64,000 bases of DNA, from contig NZ_VPFD01000011.1 of assembly GCF_008014745.1 (NCBI RefSeq), forward strand, positions 359-64,358. The letters run 5' to 3'. Of the stretch, positions 58,664 through 64,000 are shown in pieces. A program made the position numbers and the translations under genes. The stretch is from Massilia arenae. Its GTDB lineage: Bacteria; Pseudomonadota; Gammaproteobacteria; Burkholderiales; Burkholderiaceae_D. Numbering within the stretch: the first letter of the stretch is position 1; every line of letters starts with the position of its first letter. Under the pieces are notes generated by a model. It saw only the letters and a program-made list of their open reading frames with translations. It was not told the DNA's origin and made no database searches.

Positions 58664-59593
58664 ATGAACGCTCAAGTGACCAGCCTGAACACCGACGACC
58701 AACCTGACGACTTGACCGCCGTTTCGACGGCGCTGAAAGCACAGATCCTGGCCGAAGCGCTTCCCTACATCCGCAACTTCCACGGCAAGACCATCGTTAT
58801 CAAATACGGCGGCAATGCCATGACCGAAGAACGCCTGAAACACGGCTTCGCGCGCGACGTCATCCTGCTCAAGCTGGTGGGCATGAACCCGGTCGTGGTC
58901 CACGGCGGCGGCCCGCAGATTGACAATGCGCTGAAGAAAATCGGCAAGCAGGGCACCTTCGTGCAAGGCATGCGCATCACCGACGAAGAAACCATGGAAG
59001 TGGTGGAGTGGGTGCTGGGCGGCGAAGTTCAGCAAGACATCGTGATGCTGATCAACCACTACGGTGGCCAGGCAGTCGGCCTGACCGGCAAGGATGGCGG
59101 CCTGATCCGCGCACGCCGCATGGCGATGCCCGACAAGGAAAAGCCGGGCGAGTTCCTCGACATCGGTTTCGTCGGCGATATCGAGGCCATCAACCCGGCC
59201 GTCGTGAAAGCGCTGCAAGACGACGCCTTCATCCCGATCATCTCGCCGATCGGTTTCGGCCAGGACGGCCAGGCCTACAACATCAATGCCGACGTCGTCG
59301 CCGGCAAGATCGCAGAAATCCTGAAAGCCGAAAAGTTGATCATGATGACCAACATCGCCGGCGTGCAAGATAAAGCGGGCAATCTGGTGACCGACCTGTC
59401 GGCGCGTGAGATCGACGAGATGTTCGCGGACGGCACGATCTCGGGCGGCATGCTGCCGAAAATCTCGTCGGCGCTGGACGCCGCGAAATCGGGCGTGAAC
59501 ACCGTGCACATCATCGACGGCCGCATCGAGCACTCATTGTTGCTCGAAGTCTTGACCGAACAGGCTTTTGGCACTATGATCCGGTCTCACTAA
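58664..59593 (+). CDS. argB: acetylglutamate kinase
   Basis: 309 residues from the ATG at 58664; a very long open frame continues upstream to 57281 but is a shadow through the esterase gene. [30 protein letters not shown] and [13 protein letters not shown] are the amino-acid-kinase motifs of NAGK. It phosphorylates N-acetylglutamate in the second step of arginine synthesis. A short N-terminal extension (1-35) before the kinase core is typical of the arginine-feedback-inhibited form. It is followed by the tRNA-Thr gene. Confidence 0.96.
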   Translation: MNAQVTSLNTDDQPDDLTAVSTALKAQILAEALPYIRNFHGKTIVIKYGGNAMTEERLKHGFARDVILLKLVGMNPVVVHGGGPQIDNALKKIGKQGTFVQGMRITDEETMEVVEWVLGGEVQQDIVMLINHYGGQAVGLTGKDGGLIRARRMAMPDKEKPGEFLDIGFVGDIEAINPAVVKALQDDAFIPIISPIGFGQDGQAYNINADVVAGKIAEILKAEKLIMMTNIAGVQDKAGNLVTDLSAREIDEMFADGTISGGMLPKISSALDAAKSGVNTVHIIDGRIEHSLLLEVLTEQAFGTMIRSH

Positions 59594-59663
59594 ATTTTTT
59601 GTGGCAGAAACAAGCCACGAAAAGTCTTAGTCACGGCGGGCCCTGCTCGCCGCGAATCTACCA

Positions 59664-59738
<75 letters not shown>

Positions 59739-59827
59739 TCTCCCCTCCCCTGTTTTATCCCGCTCCATGACGTCGTCATGCGCCACTGGCATAATCGCGT
59801 GTTGCATCCTTTGCGAGCCGATTACCC

Positions 59828-60574
59828 GTGTCCACTTCTTCCCTCCAAGCTCCGGTCTGGCTGTTCGATCTCGATAACACCCTGCACGACGCTTCGCACG
59901 CGATCTTCCCGGCGATCAGCGCCAATATGAACACGTATATCGCGCGCGTGCTGAGCATCGATGGCGTAGCGGCCACGCAAGAGATGATCGACGCCGCGCG
60001 CCTGGGCTACTGGAAGCGCTACGGCGCCACCCTGCTCGGCATGATGCGCCACCACCAGGTGTGCGCAAAAGATTTCCTGCACCAGACCCACGACATCGGC
60101 CCGCTCGAGGCCCTACTGCGCGCCGAGCGCGGCCTGGCGCGCCTGCTGCGCCGCCTGCCGGGCCGCAAGATCTTGCTGACCAATGCGCCGAACAGCTATT
60201 CGACCGAGATCGTGCGCCGCCTGAAGCTGCACAACCATTTTTCGAATCACGTGGCGATCGAGCACATGCACGTGCATGGGCAGTTGCGGCCGAAACCGTC
60301 GAAGCTGATGCTGCGCCGCCTGTTGCGCAAACACGGCATCGCGGCCCAGCGTTGCATCCTGGTCGAAGACACGCTGGCCAACCTGCGCACCGCGCGCCAG
60401 CTGGGCTTGCGTACCGTCTGGGTCACACAATACCTCCGGATGAGCGATCCGATTGGAAAAGCACCCCTGCCAAGGACCTTGAAATGCCCCGGTTACGTCA
60501 ATGTCAAAGTAAAATCCGTGCGGCAACTTCCGACGCGGCTCTCCGGGCTGCGCCGCTCCAATAACAATTCCTAG
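59828..60574 (+). CDS. pyrimidine 5'-nucleotidase (HAD family)
   Basis: 248 residues from a GTG. The HAD motif I FDLDNTLHD (about 13-21) has the nucleophile Asp14 and Asp16, motif II LLTNAP, and motif IV VEDTLANL. The cap is the small C1-type of the YjjG/SDT1-like group that dephosphorylates UMP/CMP or modified pyrimidine nucleotides. The C-terminus beyond about 200 is basic and perhaps disordered. argB, tRNA-Thr, this gene and slmA stand in a conserved-looking order with 7 bases before slmA. Confidence 0.9.
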   Translation: MSTSSLQAPVWLFDLDNTLHDASHAIFPAISANMNTYIARVLSIDGVAATQEMIDAARLGYWKRYGATLLGMMRHHQVCAKDFLHQTHDIGPLEALLRAERGLARLLRRLPGRKILLTNAPNSYSTEIVRRLKLHNHFSNHVAIEHMHVHGQLRPKPSKLMLRRLLRKHGIAAQRCILVEDTLANLRTARQLGLRTVWVTQYLRMSDPIGKAPLPRTLKCPGYVNVKVKSVRQLPTRLSGLRRSNNNS

Positions 60575-60581
60575 GGATCCC

Positions 60582-61160
60582 ATGGCAAGCACGAAGCCAG
60601 GCCAGCGCAAGCTGCAAATCCTCCAGGCCCTGGCCTCGATGCTCGAGCAGCCCAAGGGCGAGAAAATCACGACCGCCGCGCTCGCGGCGCGCCTGTCGGT
60701 GTCCGAAGCGGCGCTGTACCGCCACTTCGCCAGCAAGGCGCAGATGTACGAGGGACTGATCGAGTTCATCGAGTCGTCGGTATTCGGCGTCATCAACCAG
60801 ATCACCGAGAAAGAAGAAAGCGGCCTGTCGCAGGCGCACGCGATGCTGCAGATGCTGCTCGGCTTCGCGGCCAACAACCCCGGCATGACGCGCGTGCTGA
60901 TCGGCGATGCGCTGGTCAATGAAGACGAACGCCTGCAGCACCGCATGAATCAGTTCTACGACAAGGTCGAACTGGCCTTCAAGGGAGCGCTGCGCCTGGC
61001 CGTCACGCAGGGACACGGCCAGGAAGCCGACGTCGCCGCGCGCGCCAGCCTGCTGGTGAACTACGTCACCGGCCGCTGGCACCGCTTCGCAAAGACAGGC
61101 TTCAAGCTCAATCCAATGGAAGGCACCTCGCTCCAGCTGTCCCTGCTGCTGGCAGCGTAA
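60582..61160 (+). CDS. slmA: nucleoid occlusion factor SlmA (TetR family)
   Basis: 192 residues. The N-terminal helix-turn-helix is ITTAALAARLSVSEAALYRHFASKAQMYEGLI, the TetR signature. LQMLLGFAANNPGMTRVLIGDALVNEDERLQ is characteristic of SlmA. It binds SlmA-box DNA across the chromosome and disrupts FtsZ rings over the nucleoid, complementing MinCDE also encoded here. Start codon follows the nucleotidase stop by 7 bases, so they are probably one operon. Confidence 0.92.
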   Translation: MASTKPGQRKLQILQALASMLEQPKGEKITTAALAARLSVSEAALYRHFASKAQMYEGLIEFIESSVFGVINQITEKEESGLSQAHAMLQMLLGFAANNPGMTRVLIGDALVNEDERLQHRMNQFYDKVELAFKGALRLAVTQGHGQEADVAARASLLVNYVTGRWHRFAKTGFKLNPMEGTSLQLSLLLAA

Positions 61161-61170
61161 AATCCGAAGG

Positions 61171-62988
61171 ATGGATACCGGCGAAGTCTTCGCGCTGCTG
61201 GACGATGCCCGCGCCACGCAGGAGGCACGCTCGCGCCTGTACAGCGGCCATGCGGGCACGCTGAGGTGCGAGGACGCGGCCGCATGGCCGCAGCTGGTGG
61301 CGGCGCTGTCGCAGGCGCTGCAGGACGGCCTGCATGCCGTGCCGCTGCTGAGCTATGAACTGGGTGCGCACCTGGAGGGCTTGCCGGCCCGGCCGCTCGC
61401 CGGCCCGCTGGCGCAGGTGCTGCTGTTCAGCCACTGCGAGCCCATGACGGGCGAGCAGGTGGCGTCGTGGCTGGCAACGCGCAGCATGGACGCAGAACAG
61501 GCCGGCGTCGCCGGCATGTCCGCGAATGTCGATGAAGCGCGGTTCACCGAGGCGATCGGCCGCATCCGCGACTACATCGCGGCCGGCGACACCTACCAGG
61601 TCAACTACACCTGGCGCCTGCGCTTCGACGCCTTCGGTTCGCTGCTCGCCCTGTACACGCGCCTGCGTGCGCGCCAGCCGGTGCCGTATGGCGCGCTGGT
61701 GACGCTACCTGGCGGCGGCGCCGTGCTGTCGTTCTCGCCCGAGCTGTTCGTGCGCCATGAAGCGGGCATGCTGGTGGCGCGGCCGATGAAGGGTACGGCG
61801 CCGGCCAGCGGCGACCCTGACGTTGACGCCGTGCGCGCGCAGGCCCTCGCGCAAGACACCAAGAACCGCGCCGAAAATCTGATGATCGTCGACCTGCTGC
61901 GCAACGACCTGGGTCGCGTGGCGCAGACCGGCAGTGTCGAAGTGCCGGCCCTGTTCGAGGTGCAGCGCTATGGCGCCGTGCTGCAGATGACGTCGACCGT
62001 GCAGGCGCGCCTGCGCTTTGACGCGGGCCTGGAAGAGATCTTCAAGGCCTTGTACCCATGCGGCTCGATTACCGGCGCGCCGAAGCGACGCACGATGGAG
62101 ATCATCCACGAACTCGAACCCGATGCGCGCGGCATCTATACCGGCGCGATCGGCTGGTTCGATCCGGCGCCACCGGGCCGCGCCTATGGCGACTTCTGCC
62201 TGTCGGTGCCGATCCGCACGTTGGCGCTCGGAGCATCGGCGGACGGTATCCGGCGTGGAGAACTGGGCGTCGGCGCCGGCATCGTGTACGACAGCGATGC
62301 GCAGTCCGAATACGCCGAGTGCCAGCTGAAGGCGCGCTTTCTCACGGGCCTGCACAACGAGTTCACCATCTTCGAGACCATCCGCGCCTCGCGCGAGCAT
62401 GGCTGCCGGCATCTGGAGCAGCATCTCGACCGCCTCGGCGCATCGTGCGCCTATTTCGGTTTCGCCTTCGACCGCGGCGCAGCGCAGGTGGCGCTGCTGG
62501 AAGCCAGCCAGGCCCTGTCCTCCGATGCGCTGCACCGCCTGCGCCTGGCGGTGGACCATGCCGGCGCGCTGACGCTCACGTCGGGTGAGCTGGCGCCCTT
62601 GCACGAGCCGGTGAGCTTGCTGCTGGCCCAGGAGCCGACGCATAGCGGCGACGTCTTCCTGCGCCACAAGACGAGCATCCGCAGCCGCTACGACGCGGCC
62701 TGGAAGGCGGCCGAGGCGCAAGACGCCTTCGATATGCTGTTCTTCAACGAGCGTGACGAATTGACGGAAGGAGGACGCAGCAGCGTGTTCCTGCGCTTCG
62801 GCGAAGAGTGGCTCACGCCGCCGCTGTCGGCCGGCGTGCTGCCGGGTGTGATGCGCGGCGTGATGCTGGCCGCGCCCGCGTGGCATGCGCGCGAAGCCGT
62901 GATCACGCGCGCGATGCTGGCGCAGGCTGACGACATCGTCGTCTGCAACGCGCTACGCGGGCCGCTGCGCGCCGTGCTCGCAGCGTAA
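61171..62988 (+). CDS. pabB: fused aminodeoxychorismate synthase component I and 4-amino-4-deoxychorismate lyase (PabB-PabC)
   Basis: 605 residues. Residues about 110-390 are the chorismate-binding domain, with the PabB lysine motif PMKGTAP (Lys207) and NRAENLMIVDLLRNDLGR. Residues about 395-605 are a fold-type IV PLP domain: TIFETIRAS at its start, Lys500 (HKTSIRSRY) as PLP lysine and FNERDELTEGGRSSVF. One polypeptide thus makes aminodeoxychorismate from chorismate and ammonia and then releases pyruvate to give 4-aminobenzoate for folate. The glutaminase PabA is not in the window. The start is 10 bases after the slmA stop. Confidence 0.94.
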   Translation: MDTGEVFALLDDARATQEARSRLYSGHAGTLRCEDAAAWPQLVAALSQALQDGLHAVPLLSYELGAHLEGLPARPLAGPLAQVLLFSHCEPMTGEQVASWLATRSMDAEQAGVAGMSANVDEARFTEAIGRIRDYIAAGDTYQVNYTWRLRFDAFGSLLALYTRLRARQPVPYGALVTLPGGGAVLSFSPELFVRHEAGMLVARPMKGTAPASGDPDVDAVRAQALAQDTKNRAENLMIVDLLRNDLGRVAQTGSVEVPALFEVQRYGAVLQMTSTVQARLRFDAGLEEIFKALYPCGSITGAPKRRTMEIIHELEPDARGIYTGAIGWFDPAPPGRAYGDFCLSVPIRTLALGASADGIRRGELGVGAGIVYDSDAQSEYAECQLKARFLTGLHNEFTIFETIRASREHGCRHLEQHLDRLGASCAYFGFAFDRGAAQVALLEASQALSSDALHRLRLAVDHAGALTLTSGELAPLHEPVSLLLAQEPTHSGDVFLRHKTSIRSRYDAAWKAAEAQDAFDMLFFNERDELTEGGRSSVFLRFGEEWLTPPLSAGVLPGVMRGVMLAAPAWHAREAVITRAMLAQADDIVVCNALRGPLRAVLAA

Positions 62989-63156
62989 CGCAGCACATTC
63001 GGCCGCGCTGAATATAAGGCGTGGGTCGCGCCCCGCCCGATCCCATGTTCGATACTTTTGCTGGAAGCTCGCCCATGGAAGACGGGCAGGACGCGATCAC
63101 GCGCAAGAGGTGGAGAGGCTCATACTGCTTGACGGCATTTGCATGGTCCTCTCCGC

Positions 63157-63181
63157 GCCGGCCCGCGTGACGCGGACCGGC
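63157..63181. terminator. strong hairpin downstream of ompW
   Basis: GCCGGCCCGCG (63157-63167) and CGCGGACCGGC (63171-63181) pair over 11 bp with one mismatch and a TGA loop. It lies 13 bases after the ompW stop but lacks a T-run. The rest of the 62989-63193 gap shows nothing else. Confidence 0.5.
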
Positions 63182-63193
63182 GTGAGCTGAAGC

Positions 63194-63805
63194 TTAGAAG
63201 CGGTAACCGACACCGAGGCCGAACAGCACTGGATCGACCTTCAGGTGGCTGGCCTTGGCGCCGCCCACGTACACGTCGCTGCGCAGGTTGACCTTCTTGA
63301 CGTCGGCATTGATCGACCAGTGTTCGTTCAGGCGGAAGTCGACGCCGGCCTGCAGCGACAGGCCCCAGCTATCGTTTTCCAGGTCGCCGGCGCCATCGAG
63401 CAGCTTGACGCTCGACATGCGGGTGTAGTTCACACCGGCGCCGATATAGGGGCTGATGGCCGCGCCTGGGGTGAAGTGGTATTGCAGGTTGAGGGTCGGC
63501 GGCAGGTGCTTGAAGGTGCCGATCTCGGCGCCGTCCAGGCGGGCCTTGTGCTTCTGTGGATAAGTCAGGATCAGTTCGGCCGCGATGTGCGGGGTGAAGA
63601 AATAGCTGATGTCCAGTTCGGGAATGGTCTTGCTGCTCACCTCGAGGCGGTCCGCCGCGCCGACGCCGCCGACGGGCGTCGATTTGTTGTCCGGGTCGAC
63701 GTGCACGGCGCGGGCGCGCACCAGCCATGGGGATTCCTGGGCCATCGCTTGCGAAGCGGTCACGGCAATCAGGGCCACCAGCACGGTTTTCATCGTCGTT
63801 TTCAT
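63194..63805 (-). CDS. ompW: outer membrane protein OmpW family
   Basis: 203 residues. A signal peptide (about 1-22, ending AMA-Q) precedes an eight-stranded barrel. PWLVRARAVHVDPDN, ELDISYFFTPHIAAELILTYPQKH, GTFKHLPPTLNLQYHF and ISPYIGAGVNYT are the OmpW motifs, and the protein ends in Phe. OmpW forms a narrow hydrophobic channel in the outer membrane. Its E. coli counterpart is raised under oxygen limitation by FNR, and an FNR-type box is seen upstream here. Confidence 0.93.
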   Translation of the reverse strand: MKTTMKTVLVALIAVTASQAMAQESPWLVRARAVHVDPDNKSTPVGGVGAADRLEVSSKTIPELDISYFFTPHIAAELILTYPQKHKARLDGAEIGTFKHLPPTLNLQYHFTPGAAISPYIGAGVNYTRMSSVKLLDGAGDLENDSWGLSLQAGVDFRLNEHWSINADVKKVNLRSDVYVGGAKASHLKVDPVLFGLGVGYRF

Positions 63806-63878
63806 CTTTTTCTTACCTTTCTTCGTTTTATGTCATCTGCGACGAAGGTAAGCTTATTGATGTAGGGAAAAACAAACT

Positions 63879-63892
63879 ATGATGTACATCAA
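63879..63892 (-). promoter_or_regulatory. FNR/Anr-type box upstream of ompW
   Basis: Read on the minus strand, TTGAT-GTAC-ATCAT matches TTGAT-N4-ATCAA at nine of ten defined positions. The centre is about 80 bases upstream of the ompW ATG; a class II placement (centre at -41.5) would put the start near 63844, with TAAGCT (63851-63856) as -10. The box lies in the shared region with the gene starting at 63981, so it might serve that gene too. Confidence 0.65.
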
Positions 63893-63980
63893 AATGACCA
63901 TGCTATTAGTGTGGTTTATAAAACACCTATCTCCTAGGTTATATCTCTGAGACGAAAGAATTATTCGGAAAGGAACCACC

Positions 63981-64000
63981 ATGCGAAGCATCACCATCGC
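63981..64000 (+). CDS. start of a gene cut by the window end
   Basis: ATG at 63981 is preceded by AAAGGA with six bases of spacing. The first codons read MRSITI. Too short to identify. It is transcribed away from ompW, with the FNR-type box about 90 bases upstream. Confidence 0.5.

Overview
The window looks like chromosomal DNA of a high-GC betaproteobacterium of the family Oxalobacteraceae, Massilia/Telluria/Duganella type. This is an inference from several things seen together: PEP-CTERM sorting signals, a phaA-phaB operon, a minCDE operon, a fused PabB-PabC, a slmA-type regulator next to argB and a tRNA-Thr, and a codon bias giving long antisense shadow frames. Coding density is high. Most genes are housekeeping or core metabolic; accessory material is limited to a few short stretches.

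Layout. 1-3200: the cut-off 3' end of an IS4-family transposase, a PEP-CTERM protein preceded by a near-consensus sigma-54 promoter and an IHF site, and a secreted beta-helix protein. 3200-9460: two tandem M13 zinc metallopeptidases, a small-RNA or attenuator candidate, and an S41 (CtpA-type) protease. 9550-18320: lipid and storage metabolism (FabH-like ketosynthase, 2,4-dienoyl-CoA reductase, phaA-phaB), with a proline iminopeptidase, a PLP enzyme of the D-threonine aldolase/D-serine dehydratase fold, and a REP-like hairpin. 18600-20610: minCDE. 20760-32200: AhpD-like protein, DUF697-like membrane protein, atypical OmpR-type regulator, then hemA-prfA-dsbB-prmC, a DUF885 peptidase, gshA, a deacetylase-fold protein and a GNAT protein. 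32200-37900: a lipoprotein, a two-component pair, a double HAF-repeat protein with a PEP-CTERM signal buried in the middle, and an FKBP lipoprotein.

37900-40950 is the most accessory-looking segment. It is visibly lower in GC and holds a family-2 glycosyltransferase and an asparagine-synthase-like protein that has lost its glutaminase cysteine, beside a 440-bp non-coding stretch. 40950-46390: kup, rarD, ettA and a REP-associated tyrosine transposase (RAYT). 46400-58550: outer-membrane barrel, AlkB, MAPEG protein, DUF2520, DUF924, MgtC, aminopeptidase P, hypoxanthine phosphoribosyltransferase, nitronate monooxygenase, MBL-fold hydrolase and a PHB-depolymerase-type esterase. 58600-64000: argB, tRNA-Thr(GGT), pyrimidine 5'-nucleotidase, slmA, the pabB-pabC fusion, ompW with an FNR-type box, and the start of a cut-off gene.

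How they work together: phaA and phaB turn acetyl-CoA into 3-hydroxybutyryl-CoA for PHA storage (phaC is not in the window), and the 57.3 kb esterase may act on the polymer or similar esters. minCDE and slmA both position the division septum. hemA-prfA-dsbB-prmC links haem synthesis to translation termination: PrmC methylates the release factor that prfA encodes. No CRISPR array, prophage, rRNA operon or obvious defence island was seen. The best leads are the sigma-54/IHF arrangement in front of a PEP-CTERM gene, the internal PEP-CTERM signal, the Tyr-to-Lys change in the deacetylase-like protein, the glycosyltransferase/asparagine-synthase pair, and the degenerate receiver domain upstream of hemA.
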